Origin: an uncultured Methanobrevibacter sp.
GTDB lineage: Archaea; Methanobacteriota; Methanobacteria; Methanobacteriales; Methanobacteriaceae
Direction of reading: 5' to 3'
Length of the DNA: 64,000 nucleotides
Assembly (NCBI GenBank): GCA_900318035.1
Contig: ONJC01000004.1
Location: 1 to 64,000 of the forward strand
In this document: positions 17,841 through 27,220 of the stretch, piece by piece
Position numbering within the stretch: the first letter of the stretch is position 1
Layout: every line of letters starts with the position of its first letter
Position numbers and translations under genes: made by a program
The notes under the pieces: generated by a model
Database searches by the model: none
Told to the model about the DNA's origin: nothing
The model's input: only the letters and a program-made list of their open reading frames with translations

Positions 17841-18239
17841 ATGGATTTAAGAAAAATCGGAATTCTTCTTATATTTGTAGGAATCTTTGTTACAATAATG
17901 TTTATCGGCAATGATAAAATTTTTGTCCCGGCATTGACAGTCACCGTTTTAGGTTTTTTCATCACTGTTGTCGGATTTGTTACAGAAATCAGAAAACAGA
18001 AAATTGTCAATGACAAGTTGGATAAGGATATCGGAAGCATTCTTCAGCCTTTGATTACTAAATATTCCAATTTGAATCAACAGTATAAAAGGGATTTTGA
18101 AGGCGAAGAATATGTTCAAAAAAGATTGCAGCTAAATAAGGATTTGGAAATGGAGATAGCAGAAAAACTCCCTTATTTGAGTAGTAGGGAAATTAAAAAG
18201 ATTGTTATTCAATTTTCAAAAGAGCAAGATAAATTATAA
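17841..18239 (+). CDS. Small two-helix membrane protein
   Basis: A 132-residue protein with two N-terminal membrane helices (about residues 6-24 and 28-48), followed by a charged, mainly helical cytoplasmic domain (Lys/Asp/Glu-rich, with LSSREIKKIVIQF near the end). It starts 22 bases after the CPBP protease and is probably in the same transcript, so it could be a partner or substrate. No family is recognised. Confidence 0.6.
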   Translation: MDLRKIGILLIFVGIFVTIMFIGNDKIFVPALTVTVLGFFITVVGFVTEIRKQKIVNDKLDKDIGSILQPLITKYSNLNQQYKRDFEGEEYVQKRLQLNKDLEMEIAEKLPYLSSREIKKIVIQFSKEQDKL

Positions 18240-18262
18240 CTATATTTTTTTCACGTTTTTTT

Positions 18263-18304
18263 CAATGTACAAATAATGACAACAAGGTTTTAAATAGTAC
18301 ATTG
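18263..18304 (+). promoter_or_regulatory. trp promoter with inverted TGTACA-type operator
   Basis: CAATGTAC (18263-18270, part of TGTACA 18266-18271) and its exact inverse GTACATTG (18297-18304) flank a TATA-like TTTTAAATA at 18288-18296. In Methanothermobacter the regulator TrpY represses the trp operon by binding TGTACA 'TRP boxes', so this arrangement suggests tryptophan-dependent repression. The second half-site overlaps the end of the TATA box. The expected start of transcription, about 18315, leaves only a short leader before trpE, with no room for an attenuator. A trpY gene is not next to it. Confidence 0.6.
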
Positions 18305-18327
18305 TATAGATTATTATTTGTGATAGA

Positions 18328-19824
18328 ATGTTTTCCCCAAGTTTAGAAGAAGCAAAAAATATTTCAAAAGACAAAAAGTATAAGCGAATACCTGTATCCT
18401 TTGAATTGTTTTCGGATATAGCTACTCCAATAGAAGTTTTAAGAGTTTTAAAGGCAATAAGTAATCACTGTTACATGCTTGAAAGTATTGAAGATGCGGA
18501 AAAATGGGGAAGATACTCTTTTTTAGGATTTGATCCGCTTTTGGAATTCACATGTCAGGACGGCACTGTCAGAATCAAGGGCAGCGAAAACTTTGATGAG
18601 TTCAACGATGATGAAATTGTCATTAAAACAGATAATCCAAGTGAAATAATTAGGGATTTGGTGAATAAGAACAAATCTCCAAAGCTTGATTATTTGCCTC
18701 CATTTACCGGAGGATTTGTCGGGTATTTTGCCTATGACTATATAAAGTATGCGGAGCCTTCCCTAAATCTCGATGCTGAAAATCAGGATCAGTTTAAAGA
18801 CATTGACCTGATGCTGTTTGACAAGGTAATTGCATTCGATAACTTCAAACAGAAAATAATTTTAATTTCCAATATCAAAACAGATGATTTGGAAAACAAC
18901 TATGAAAAGGCATGTGATGATTTGAAGCAGTTGGCTAGCCTAATCAAAAATGGCAAAAAGGCCAAAATAGAACCTTTGAAATTAAAATCAGATTTCAAAC
19001 CATGCTTTTCACGTGAAAAATATTGTGACATGGTATTGAAAGCCAAACATTACATTAAGGAAGGCGACATTTTTCAGGTTGTCCTTTCAAATAAGATAGA
19101 GGCGGAAATATCCGGAAGTCTATTTGATACTTACAGGGTACTTAGAACAACAAATCCCTCACCGTACATGTTTTATTTCTCAAGCAATGACATAGAGATT
19201 GCAGGCGCATCTCCCGAAACTCTTGTAAAATTAACAGACAGGCAGCTGTACACATTCCCATTGGCCGGAACAAGGCCCCGCGGAAAAACTGAAGAAGAGG
19301 ATTTGGAACTTGAAAGAGAATTGCTGAGTGATGAAAAGGAATTGGCCGAACACAACATGCTCGTTGATTTGGGAAGAAACGACATAGGGAGAATTTCAGA
19401 AATCGGCTCCGTACATGTAGACAAATATCTCTCAGTTGAAAGGTTCTCACATGTGATGCATATAGGATCAACTGTAAGTGGAACATTAAGAAGCGACTTG
19501 GATTCTCTTATGGCGATAGATTCAATTTTACCTGCAGGAACATTGTCTGGAGCTCCAAAAATAAGGGCCTGTGAAATAATCAATGAATTGGAAGACAATA
19601 AAAGAGGCATTTATGGAGGAGCTATCGGGTATGTTGACTTAAGCGGAAATATAGATACATGCATTTCAATCAGAATCGCATTTGCAAGAAACAATAAGGT
19701 ATTCATACGTTCAGGTGCGGGAATAGTTGCTGACAGCGTGCCTGAAATGGAATTTGAGGAATCATTAAACAAAGCGGCTGCTGTAATAAACGCATTAAAA
19801 ATTGCAGATGGGGGAATAGAATGA
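18328..19824 (+). CDS. trpE: Anthranilate synthase component I TrpE
   Basis: TrpE converts chorismate to anthranilate using ammonia supplied by TrpG, the first committed step to tryptophan. The 498-residue protein has the feedback-inhibition motif region CYMLESIED near residues 49-57, and the chorismate-binding domain with PSPYMFYF, GASPETLVK, PLAGTRPRG and LPAGTLSGAPK. It is the first gene of trpEGDCFBA, and its stop overlaps the trpG ATG by 4 bases. Confidence 0.96.
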   Translation: MFSPSLEEAKNISKDKKYKRIPVSFELFSDIATPIEVLRVLKAISNHCYMLESIEDAEKWGRYSFLGFDPLLEFTCQDGTVRIKGSENFDEFNDDEIVIKTDNPSEIIRDLVNKNKSPKLDYLPPFTGGFVGYFAYDYIKYAEPSLNLDAENQDQFKDIDLMLFDKVIAFDNFKQKIILISNIKTDDLENNYEKACDDLKQLASLIKNGKKAKIEPLKLKSDFKPCFSREKYCDMVLKAKHYIKEGDIFQVVLSNKIEAEISGSLFDTYRVLRTTNPSPYMFYFSSNDIEIAGASPETLVKLTDRQLYTFPLAGTRPRGKTEEEDLELERELLSDEKELAEHNMLVDLGRNDIGRISEIGSVHVDKYLSVERFSHVMHIGSTVSGTLRSDLDSLMAIDSILPAGTLSGAPKIRACEIINELEDNKRGIYGGAIGYVDLSGNIDTCISIRIAFARNNKVFIRSGAGIVADSVPEMEFEESLNKAAAVINALKIADGGIE

Positions 19825-20405
19825 TATTATTAATTGACAATTACGATAGTTTTTCATATAATCTATACCAGTTAATCGGAGAGGTCAATCCTGACATTAA
19901 GGTTGTAAGAAACGATAAGATAACTGTTGAGGAAATTCAGACCTTAAGTCCGGAGTGCATTATCTTATCTCCGGGACCCGGAAAACCTAAGGATGCAGGT
20001 ATCTGCATTGATGTTGTAAAAAACTTCCATGATAAAATCCCGATTTTAGGGGTCTGTCTGGGCCATCAGTCAATTTGTGAAGCATTCGGAGGAACGGTTT
20101 CCCATGCGAAAAGACTGATGCATGGAAAATCCTCAGAAATATCGCTCGATTATGATTTTATTTTCAAGGAATTGCCTTCCGAAATAACTGTAGGAAGATA
20201 TCATTCCCTAAGCTTAGTTGCCGATACCCTTCCGGACTCTTTGGAGATAATATCAAAAGCAAAGGATGACGGTGAGATAATGGCTGTCAAACATAAGGAT
20301 TTCAATGTTTACGGTCTTCAATTTCACCCGGAATCAATATTAACACCTGACGGTTTAACAATTATAAAAAATTTCATAGAAAAAGTTAACAGAGGAATTT
20401 TATGA
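19821..20405 (+). CDS. trpG: Anthranilate synthase component II TrpG
   Basis: TrpG is the glutamine amidotransferase subunit that feeds ammonia to TrpE. It is 194 residues, with the nucleophilic Cys about residue 79 in GVCLGHQ, an SPGPGKP oxyanion motif near 50-56, and the His/Glu pair in FHPES near the end. A folate-pathway PabA role is possible for such proteins, but the position inside the trp operon argues for TrpG. ATGA-type overlaps join it to trpE and trpD. Confidence 0.95.
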   Translation: MILLIDNYDSFSYNLYQLIGEVNPDIKVVRNDKITVEEIQTLSPECIILSPGPGKPKDAGICIDVVKNFHDKIPILGVCLGHQSICEAFGGTVSHAKRLMHGKSSEISLDYDFIFKELPSEITVGRYHSLSLVADTLPDSLEIISKAKDDGEIMAVKHKDFNVYGLQFHPESILTPDGLTIIKNFIEKVNRGIL

Positions 20406-21409
20406 TTAAAGAAGCTATTTTAAAAGTATATAAACATGAAGATTTAACTTATGATGAAGCTTACCAAACCATGGATGAAATCATGAGTGGTGAAGCCAGT
20501 GAAGTGCAGATGAGCGCATATTTGACTGCAATGTCCATGAAGGGAGAAACCATAGATGAAATCACCGCTTCCGCTGAAGCCATGAGGGCTCATTGTGTAA
20601 GATTGCTGAATGACGAGGAAGTACTGGAAATTGTAGGAACTGGAGGAGACGGTTCAAACACATTCAACATATCCACCACTTCTGCAATTGTCATTTCTGC
20701 AGCAGGTGTTCCTGTGGCCAAACACGGTAACAGGTCAGCGTCCAGCAAATGTGGTGCGGCAGATGTGTTGGAAGAGCTGGGTGTTAATATTTACATCGAA
20801 CCCGAAAAAAGTTTAAAATGCCTTAAAGAAATTAATTTATGTTTCCTGTTTGCTCAAAACTACCATTTGGCAATGAAATATGTTGCAGGCGTTAGAAAGG
20901 AATTGTCCATAAGAACAATATTTAATATTTTAGGGCCTCTAACCAGTCCTGCAGGTGCTTCAATGGAAGTTTTGGGGGTTTATGAGGAATATCTTGTGGA
21001 ACCGCTAACACAGGTTTTAAAGAATTTGGGAGTTAAGTCCGCGCTGACAGTTTATGGAATTGACGGAATGGATGAAATATCAGTAAGCGACAAAACATCA
21101 GTCTGTGAACTTAAAGACGGCAATATAATGTCTTACGAAATTACTCCGGAATATTTTGGAATGGAAAAGGCTTCCAAAGAAGATTTGGTTGGCGGGGATG
21201 CAAAAGAAAATGCTCAAATCACATTGTCAATTTTAAATGGCGAAAAGGGACCTAAAAGAAATGCAGTCTTATTGAATTCTGGAGCAGGACTGTATGTTGC
21301 AGGTAAAGTGGATTCCCTTCGTGATGGTGTAAAATTGGCAGAAGAGATTATTGATTCCGGGAAAGCACTAAATCAGCTTGAAAAATTTATCGAATGTACT
21401 AATAGATGA
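20402..21409 (+). CDS. trpD: Anthranilate phosphoribosyltransferase TrpD
   Basis: TrpD transfers the phosphoribosyl group of PRPP to anthranilate. The 335-residue protein has the signature VGTGGDGSNTFNIST near residues 78-92, KHGNRSASSKCG near 106-117, and an NILGPLTSPAG segment near 178. It is a stand-alone TrpD, not fused to TrpG. It overlaps trpG and trpC by 4 bases each. Confidence 0.95.
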   Translation: MIKEAILKVYKHEDLTYDEAYQTMDEIMSGEASEVQMSAYLTAMSMKGETIDEITASAEAMRAHCVRLLNDEEVLEIVGTGGDGSNTFNISTTSAIVISAAGVPVAKHGNRSASSKCGAADVLEELGVNIYIEPEKSLKCLKEINLCFLFAQNYHLAMKYVAGVRKELSIRTIFNILGPLTSPAGASMEVLGVYEEYLVEPLTQVLKNLGVKSALTVYGIDGMDEISVSDKTSVCELKDGNIMSYEITPEYFGMEKASKEDLVGGDAKENAQITLSILNGEKGPKRNAVLLNSGAGLYVAGKVDSLRDGVKLAEEIIDSGKALNQLEKFIECTNR

Positions 21410-22191
21410 TTAAAATGTTAGAAGAGATTGTTGAAAAAACCAAAGAAAGATTAATAGAATCAAAGAAAAGCAAATCATTGGACCAGCTTAAAGAGGAAGT
21501 TCAAAAATTGGAGATTACTCAGGATTTCCCGTTTAAAAAAGCATTAAGCGAAGATGAAATTTCAATCATTGCTGAAGTTAAAAGGGCATCTCCTTCAAAA
21601 GGTTTAATCGCTGAAGATTTTGATTATCTGACTATTGCAAAAGAGTATGAGGAAGCTGGAGCATCTGCCATTTCTGTTTTAACAGAACCTTACTTTTTTA
21701 AAGGATCCAATGATTATCTGAAGGAAATTTCACAATGTGTCAGCATACCAACTTTAAGAAAGGATTTTGTCATTGATGAGTATATGATTTGGGAGGCTAA
21801 GGCTCTGGGTGCATCAGCGGTGTTATTGATAGTTTCCATTTTATCAATTGTTGAGTTAAAGAAATTTTTGGATTTGGCACATGATTTGGGCCTTTCTGCA
21901 ATCGTTGAAACTCATGACGGTGATGAAATAAGAACTGCCCTCAATGTTGGTGCTGAAATTATAGGCGTAAACAACAGGGACCTGACAGATTTCACAGTAA
22001 ACATTGAAAATAGTATCAGCTTACGTAGATGTGTAAGTGGAGATGTAATATTTATTTCTGAAAGTGGCATTAAAACACCTGAAGATGTAAGGAAATTAAA
22101 GGAAAATGATGTCGATGCTGTTTTAATTGGTGAAACTTTAATGAAAAGTGATGATAAAAAGTCTATGATTTTGGAGTTGAAAAATGGTTAA
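21406..22191 (+). CDS. trpC: Indole-3-glycerol phosphate synthase TrpC
   Basis: TrpC closes the indole ring from CdRP. The 261-residue TIM-barrel protein carries EVKRASPSKG near residues 58-67, TEPYFF, LRKDFVID and GVNNRDL, ending with SESGI and LIGETLM as expected. It overlaps trpD by 4 bases at the start and trpF by 8 bases at the end. Confidence 0.95.
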   Translation: MIKMLEEIVEKTKERLIESKKSKSLDQLKEEVQKLEITQDFPFKKALSEDEISIIAEVKRASPSKGLIAEDFDYLTIAKEYEEAGASAISVLTEPYFFKGSNDYLKEISQCVSIPTLRKDFVIDEYMIWEAKALGASAVLLIVSILSIVELKKFLDLAHDLGLSAIVETHDGDEIRTALNVGAEIIGVNNRDLTDFTVNIENSISLRRCVSGDVIFISESGIKTPEDVRKLKENDVDAVLIGETLMKSDDKKSMILELKNG

Positions 22192-22783
22192 AATCAAAAT
22201 CTGCGGACTCAGGCGTTTGGAGGATATTGAAATTGTAAATAAGTATAAACCTGACTATATAGGTTTTGTGTTTGCTGATTCAAAAAGACAGGTCTCTCAT
22301 GAGCTTGCATCACAGTTAAAAGCTAATTTAAGTTCCGATATAGTTTCGGTCGGTGTTTTTGTTGATGCGGATTACAGTGAAATCTTAAGTTTATATGATA
22401 ATGGAGTAATAGAAATTGCTCAGCTTCACGGTTTGGAAAGTGAAGATTATATTAAATATTTAAAAGAAAATACTAATGACGGACTAAAAATCATCAAAGC
22501 CATTGAAATGTCTGAAAATGAAGATTTGTCAGAATATGACGATTCTGCTGCGGATTATCTGCTTCTTGATAGTGGAAAAGGCAGTGGAAAGACCTTTGAC
22601 TGGCATTTAATAAGGTCTGATTTAAAAAAAGAATTTTTCCTGGCGGGGGGAATTAATTCAGACAATGTCATTGAGGCTGTTGAGCAGTTCAATCCCTTTG
22701 CCATTGATTTAAGCTCAAGCTTGGAAACTGACGGTTATAAAGATGAAAACAAGATTAAAGAAATTATGGAGGTTATACGTTGA
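22184..22783 (+). CDS. trpF: Phosphoribosylanthranilate isomerase TrpF
   Basis: TrpF performs the Amadori rearrangement of phosphoribosylanthranilate to CdRP. The 199-residue protein opens with the conserved KICGLR, whose Cys is the general base. [18 protein letters not shown] and LAGGI follow as in other TrpF. The gene overlaps trpC by 8 bases, and its stop codon overlaps the TTG start of trpB. Confidence 0.94.
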   Translation: MVKIKICGLRRLEDIEIVNKYKPDYIGFVFADSKRQVSHELASQLKANLSSDIVSVGVFVDADYSEILSLYDNGVIEIAQLHGLESEDYIKYLKENTNDGLKIIKAIEMSENEDLSEYDDSAADYLLLDSGKGSGKTFDWHLIRSDLKKEFFLAGGINSDNVIEAVEQFNPFAIDLSSSLETDGYKDENKIKEIMEVIR

Positions 22784-23964
22784 ATAACGGAAGATATGGT
22801 GAATACGGTGGCCAATACATATCTGAGACATTAATGAATGAATTGCTGTATCTGGAAGAGCAATATCATCATTATATGAATGATCCCGATTTTGTAGAAG
22901 AGTTAAACACATTATTGAAGGAATATGCTGGAAGGCCTTCTTTATTGTATTATGCAAAAAGAATGACAGAAGACCTTGGCGGGGCAAAAATCTATTTGAA
23001 ACGTGAGGATTTGAATCATACTGGAGCCCATAAGATAAACAATGTTTTGGGACAGGTTTTGCTTGCTAAAAAAATGGGAAAGACAAGAGTAATTGCTGAA
23101 ACCGGCGCAGGCCAACATGGAGTTGCAACCGCTACCGCTGCAGCCCTTTTGGATATGGAATGTGAAGTGTTCATGGGAGAGGTAGACACTAAAAGGCAGG
23201 CTCTAAATGTTTATAGGATGGAATTGCTTGGCGCAAAGGTACATTCAGTCAAATCCGGAACAAAAACACTTAAGGATGCTGTAAATGACGCATTCAGAGA
23301 TTGGATTGCTCGTGTTCATGATACTAACTATGTAATCGGTTCCACTATGGGACCACATCCATTTCCAATGATTGTTCGTGATTTTCAGGCAGTAATAAGT
23401 GCTGAAGCTCGCCAACAATTTTTAGAAATTGAAGGAAAACTTCCTACGGCTGTTATTGCTTGTGTTGGTGGAGGAAGTAATGCAATGGGAGCATTTTATA
23501 ATTTCATTGAAGATGATGAAGTTAAGCTAATAGGCTGCGAAGCTGGGGGAAAAGGTGTTGACACCCCATACAATGCGGCCGCATTGACTAATGGAAAAAT
23601 AGGGATATTTCATGGAATGAAATCAATTTTCAATCAGGGCGACTACGGTCAGATTGCGCCGGTTTATTCTGTCTCAGCAGGTCTTGACTATCCGGGAGTG
23701 GGTCCGGAACATGCATATTTAAGAGACACTGGCAGGGCTGAATATGTTCCAATCAACGATGAGGAAGCAGTAGAAGCTTTTGAATATCTTTCAAGAATGG
23801 AAGGTATCATTCCGGCTATTGAAAGTGCTCATGCCGTTGCACATGCTATGAAAATAGCTCCAACAATGGATAAGGATGATATAATTATGATCTGCCTTTC
23901 AGGAAGAGGAGATAAGGATGTCAGGTCAATTGCAGAATACAGGGGAGTTGAGTTAAATGAGTAA
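22780..23964 (+). CDS. trpB: Tryptophan synthase beta subunit TrpB
   Basis: TrpB is the PLP-dependent subunit that joins indole to serine. The PLP-binding lysine is Lys 85 in HTGAHKINN, and the phosphate-binding GGGSNAMG loop and ETGAGQHG are present. At 394 residues, with high similarity to bacterial-type TrpB1, it should work with TrpA rather than be the stand-alone TrpB2 form. The start is TTG at 22780, overlapping the trpF stop, with GGAGG about 8 bases upstream. Confidence 0.96.
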   Translation: MNNGRYGEYGGQYISETLMNELLYLEEQYHHYMNDPDFVEELNTLLKEYAGRPSLLYYAKRMTEDLGGAKIYLKREDLNHTGAHKINNVLGQVLLAKKMGKTRVIAETGAGQHGVATATAAALLDMECEVFMGEVDTKRQALNVYRMELLGAKVHSVKSGTKTLKDAVNDAFRDWIARVHDTNYVIGSTMGPHPFPMIVRDFQAVISAEARQQFLEIEGKLPTAVIACVGGGSNAMGAFYNFIEDDEVKLIGCEAGGKGVDTPYNAAALTNGKIGIFHGMKSIFNQGDYGQIAPVYSVSAGLDYPGVGPEHAYLRDTGRAEYVPINDEEAVEAFEYLSRMEGIIPAIESAHAVAHAMKIAPTMDKDDIIMICLSGRGDKDVRSIAEYRGVELNE

Positions 23965-24730
23965 GATAGCTAATGCATTTAAAAACGGAAAGGCATTCAT
24001 TCCATTTTTTACTGCAGGAGATCCAAATATTGAAAAAACTGTTGAATATGCACTGGCAATGGAAGAGGCAGGATGTGATTTAATAGAAATAGGCATTCCG
24101 TTTTCAGATCCCATGGCTGAAGGTGTTGTAATACAGGACGCTAATGTAAGGGCGCTTAAACAAAACACAACAACTGATGATGTATTTGATGCAATAAAGG
24201 CCATTCGTGAAAAATCAGATATCCCAATAGTGTTTTTAACTTATATCAATCCTGTTTTCTTTTACGGTTATGAAAGATTCTTTAAAAAATGCAATGACCT
24301 CGGCATTGATGGGATAATATCTCCGGACCTTCCTTATGAGGAAAAGGGAGAAATTGCAGATATTGCCCGCAAATATGATGTGGACATCATTTCTTTGATT
24401 GCACCAACATCAAAGGAGAGAATTCAAAAGATTGCAAGTGAAGCAACTGGTTATATTTATGTTGTTTCATCATTGGGAGTCACAGGAATGCGTTCAGAGA
24501 TTAAAACAGATTTGAATGCCATTATAAAGGACATTCGAGATGTTACTGATTTGCCGCTGGCTGTAGGTTTTGGTATAAACACTCCTAAGCAGGCATCTGA
24601 AATTGGCGGGATAGCAGATGGTGTAATTGTTGGCAGTGCAATCGTAAAAATCATTGAAGAACATGGAGAAAATGCTGCAGAACCGTTAAAAGAATATGTT
24701 TCCAGTATGAAAAAGGCTTGTAATGAATAA
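23957..24730 (+). CDS. trpA: Tryptophan synthase alpha subunit TrpA
   Basis: TrpA cleaves indole-3-glycerol phosphate to indole, which is channelled to TrpB. The 257-residue TIM barrel has the catalytic Glu in [14 protein letters not shown] (about residue 46) and Asp in [11 protein letters not shown] and [11 protein letters not shown]. The phosphate loop GFGINTP is present. It is the last gene of the operon and overlaps trpB by 8 bases. A short A+T-rich gap with the pcn promoter follows. Confidence 0.95.
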   Translation: MSKIANAFKNGKAFIPFFTAGDPNIEKTVEYALAMEEAGCDLIEIGIPFSDPMAEGVVIQDANVRALKQNTTTDDVFDAIKAIREKSDIPIVFLTYINPVFFYGYERFFKKCNDLGIDGIISPDLPYEEKGEIADIARKYDVDIISLIAPTSKERIQKIASEATGYIYVVSSLGVTGMRSEIKTDLNAIIKDIRDVTDLPLAVGFGINTPKQASEIGGIADGVIVGSAIVKIIEEHGENAAEPLKEYVSSMKKACNE

Positions 24731-24747
24731 TCAATTAAAAAGTAAAA

Positions 24748-24765
24748 CTTATAATATATAAAAAA
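24748..24765 (+). promoter_or_regulatory. TATA region of pcn
   Basis: ACTTATAATATATAAAAA lies about 40 bases before the pcn ATG in the 70-bp gap after trpA. An AGAGGAT ribosome-binding site follows at about 24790. It separates the trp operon from the replication genes. Confidence 0.4.
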
Positions 24766-24800
24766 TAAATATAAACATATTACTATTTAGAGGATTATCT

Positions 24801-25535
24801 ATGTTTAAAGCAGAATTAAGTGATTCTAGTATATTAAAAACCAGTTTTGATGCTATTTCATCAATTGTAGATGAAGTACAGATTCAAACTGATAGTGAAG
24901 GCATGAGATTAGATGCCTTAGACCGTAGTCACATAACTTTCGTACATTTAGAACTTAAATCTAGTTTATTTGATGAATATATTTGTGATGTTCCTGAAAA
25001 AATCAATATTGACACTGATGAATTCATGAGAGTACTTAAACGTGCAAAATCTCAAGACAGAGTTTTAATGTCTGTTGATGAAGGTAATTTCATCATTACT
25101 TTTGAAGGGGATGCAACAAGGACTTTCAAAATAAGATTAATCGATATGGAATATGATAACCCTGTTCCTCCTCAAATTGAACACCCAACATCATTTAAGG
25201 TTCGTTTCTCTATCTTGAAAGATTGTATCAACGATATTGATATATTTTCAGATAAAATTGCTTTCCAAGTTGATGAAGATTACTTTATTGCATCTGCTGA
25301 CGGGGAATTCGGTGATGCAAGCATTAAATATCTTCACGGAGAAAACATTAATGAACATGCAAAATCATTATTCTCATTGGATAAGATTAGAGAAATGCTT
25401 AAAGCAGATAAATTTTCAGAGGAAGCTGAAATTGGCTTAGGTACTGATATGCCATTGAGTTTAACCCTTAATATGGTTACTGGCGATGGTAAACTAAGCT
25501 TTTTACTTGCTCCTAGATTAGAATCAGATGAATAA
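24801..25535 (+). CDS. pcn: DNA polymerase sliding clamp PCNA
   Basis: A 244-residue archaeal PCNA, which forms a ring around DNA and tethers polymerase, ligase and nucleases. It opens with [19 protein letters not shown] and has the [12 protein letters not shown] segment near residues 34-45. Its C-terminal [10 protein letters not shown] lies where the PIP-box binding region is expected. It is followed by the GINS gene, a linkage common in Methanobacteriales that groups two replisome parts. Confidence 0.95.
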   Translation: MFKAELSDSSILKTSFDAISSIVDEVQIQTDSEGMRLDALDRSHITFVHLELKSSLFDEYICDVPEKINIDTDEFMRVLKRAKSQDRVLMSVDEGNFIITFEGDATRTFKIRLIDMEYDNPVPPQIEHPTSFKVRFSILKDCINDIDIFSDKIAFQVDEDYFIASADGEFGDASIKYLHGENINEHAKSLFSLDKIREMLKADKFSEEAEIGLGTDMPLSLTLNMVTGDGKLSFLLAPRLESDE

Positions 25536-25568
25536 TTTCATTTGATTTAACTTTTTTTTTATTTCTTT
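25536..25568 (+). terminator. Oligo-T termination region after pcn
   Basis: T-rich tracts including a run of nine or more T bases follow the pcn stop. Archaeal RNA polymerase stops at such runs. Read-through into the GINS gene is still possible because no separate TATA box is obvious. Confidence 0.35.
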
Positions 25569-25595
25569 AAAAGATTATATTAGAGATGGTATTAA

Positions 25596-26450
25596 GTGGA
25601 TAAATTTTATCAAGAATTACGTCAGATTCAAAAAAAAGAACGCAATAACGGTACATTGGCTCGTGTAGAGGAAACTTTTTATACAGATTTGCACGAGTAT
25701 TTGGATAGCTTAAGAAAACAGGCTATCGAAGACCCATTCTCTAATGTTCACGGCATACTTAAAAATGCTCAGATGATTGCTACAGATATTTGTGAAAGGC
25801 GTGAGAAGAAAATCACAGAATCTGCAGTGGTTAACATTCACAGGTCTTACCATCTTTTTACAGGCAAACCTCAATTTGATCTGGTCGATACCACTCCACT
25901 GAATCTGACTCCTGAAGAGGAACGGTTTTATTATTCAGTGATTGAGACATTAAAAAACCATAGGGGCAATATTTCATTGGAAAAATTATCTGATGAAGAT
26001 GAGGAATTAAACCAGGAGGAAACTCAAAATACAACTTTAACACCTCCTAGCAAAAGTCCAGAAAATGATGAGGTTCTCAACAGGCTGGATGAGATTAGCA
26101 AAGCCAAACCAATCGTTGAAGAAAAGCCAAAACCAATTGAAAAACAGATTGCAGATTCAAAACAGCCTTCAGTTGCTGATGCAAAACCGGAAGTTCCTGC
26201 TCCAAAACCAAGCATTGAAGATAATCCGAATGCATCTGATGAAGTTGAAGAATTTTATGATTTTGAATCCCAGAAATTGGCTAAGGATATGGAATTGGTA
26301 ACAATGCTTGTTTTTGATGATGTCGATTCTATTGTGGGTGTTGATGAAAAAGTTTATGGTCCGTTCAGACCTCAAGATTTGGTAACTCTGCCAATGATTA
26401 ATGCAAAAATATTTTTTAAAAATCGAAAGGGTCGTCAAGTTAAAATTTAG
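25596..26450 (+). CDS. GINS complex protein (Gins51/Gins15 type)
   Basis: A 284-residue archaeal GINS subunit, which bridges the MCM helicase and RecJ/GAN in the replication fork. Residues 1-120 form the helical A domain. A long Pro/Lys/Glu-rich linker (about residues 130-220) follows. The last 50 residues form the small beta B domain (VTMLVFDDVDSIVG, YGPFRPQDLVTLP), placed C-terminally as in the Gins51 class. The linker is longer than usual. The start is GTG at 25596. It lies 60 bases after pcn. Confidence 0.85.
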   Translation: MDKFYQELRQIQKKERNNGTLARVEETFYTDLHEYLDSLRKQAIEDPFSNVHGILKNAQMIATDICERREKKITESAVVNIHRSYHLFTGKPQFDLVDTTPLNLTPEEERFYYSVIETLKNHRGNISLEKLSDEDEELNQEETQNTTLTPPSKSPENDEVLNRLDEISKAKPIVEEKPKPIEKQIADSKQPSVADAKPEVPAPKPSIEDNPNASDEVEEFYDFESQKLAKDMELVTMLVFDDVDSIVGVDEKVYGPFRPQDLVTLPMINAKIFFKNRKGRQVKI

Positions 26451-26657
26451 CTAGTTTTCCATTAAGTTTATATAACTTGTATGATATAAATAAAGAACAT
26501 ATCTATTTGTGATAATAAAAAATTATATTTTTATAATTTGGATTTTTGCTGTTTGTAGACTTGATGCGTTACACTGCAGTTTTAATCTCTAACGTTTTTT
26601 GATAAAACCTCATGTTAGATAAATTTATGAATAGATTTACAATGATTTATTGATTAA

Positions 26658-26671
26658 ACACTTTAAAGTGT
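26658..26671 (+). promoter_or_regulatory. 14-bp palindrome before rpl44e
   Basis: ACACTTTAAAGTGT is a perfect palindrome ending 16 bases before the rpl44e ATG and just before its GGTGA ribosome-binding site. A TATA-like AAATTTATGAAT at about 26620 puts the palindrome near the transcription start or in the 5' leader. It may be an operator or a translation control element. The rest of the 237-bp gap shows nothing else. Confidence 0.35.
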
Positions 26672-26687
26672 ATAAGACGGTGAAAAA

Positions 26688-26966
26688 ATGAAAATACCAA
26701 AAGAAAAAAGAACATACTGTCCTCACTGTAAAAAACACACTGTACACGAAGTACACACTGCTAAAAGAAGAAAAGCTAGTGAATTAACTTGGGGACAAAG
26801 ACAATTCAGACGTGTAACTGCTGGTTACAGAGGTTATCCAAGGCCTTTACCTGCTGGAAACAAACCAGTTAAAAAATTAGACTTAAGACTTAAATGTAAA
26901 GAATGTGGTAAATCTCACATCAAACAATCTTTCAGAACAGGAAAACCTGAATTTGTAGCTAAATAG
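26688..26966 (+). CDS. rpl44e: 50S ribosomal protein L44e
   Basis: A 92-residue zinc-binding ribosomal protein of the large subunit, near the E site. The four zinc cysteines are in CPHCKKH (residues 11-14) and CKECGK (about 73-76). The central basic segment [17 protein letters not shown] is characteristic. It has a GGTGA ribosome-binding site and is followed immediately by rps27e. Confidence 0.96.
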   Translation: MKIPKEKRTYCPHCKKHTVHEVHTAKRRKASELTWGQRQFRRVTAGYRGYPRPLPAGNKPVKKLDLRLKCKECGKSHIKQSFRTGKPEFVAK

Positions 26967-26975
26967 GTGATTAAC

Positions 26976-27155
26976 ATGGTTAGTAAAGGTAGAGGAAACT
27001 TTTTAAAAGTTAAATGTTTAGATTGTGACAATGAACAAGTAATATTCGATCGTGCAGCATCTGATGTAAAATGTATTATTTGTGGTAAAACTCTTGTCAA
27101 ATCTCGCGGTGCTAAAGCTAAAATCACCGCACACATTGAAAAAGTTTTAAACTAG
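26976..27155 (+). CDS. rps27e: 30S ribosomal protein S27e
   Basis: A 59-residue zinc-ribbon ribosomal protein of the small subunit. CLDC and CIICGKTL provide the four zinc ligands. I take ATG 26976, which gives MVSKGRGNF, preceded by GGTGAT; a GTG at 26967 is the start of that ribosome-binding site and not a start codon. It is joined to rpl44e, the usual archaeal order, with aif2a and nop10 after it. Confidence 0.95.
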   Translation: MVSKGRGNFLKVKCLDCDNEQVIFDRAASDVKCIICGKTLVKSRGAKAKITAHIEKVLN

Positions 27156-27192
27156 ATATCTAGTTTTTAACTTATTTTTTACTATTTTTTAT
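27149..27192 (+). terminator. Palindrome and T-tract after rps27e
   Basis: AAACTAGATATCTAGTTT (27149-27166) is a perfect 18-bp palindrome spanning the rps27e stop codon. It is followed by several T runs. It looks like a terminator or processing hairpin between the ribosomal-protein pair and aif2a, which has its own A+T-rich upstream region. Confidence 0.45.
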
Positions 27193-27220
27193 AATTTTTA
27201 TATATAATGTTGGTGAGAGT

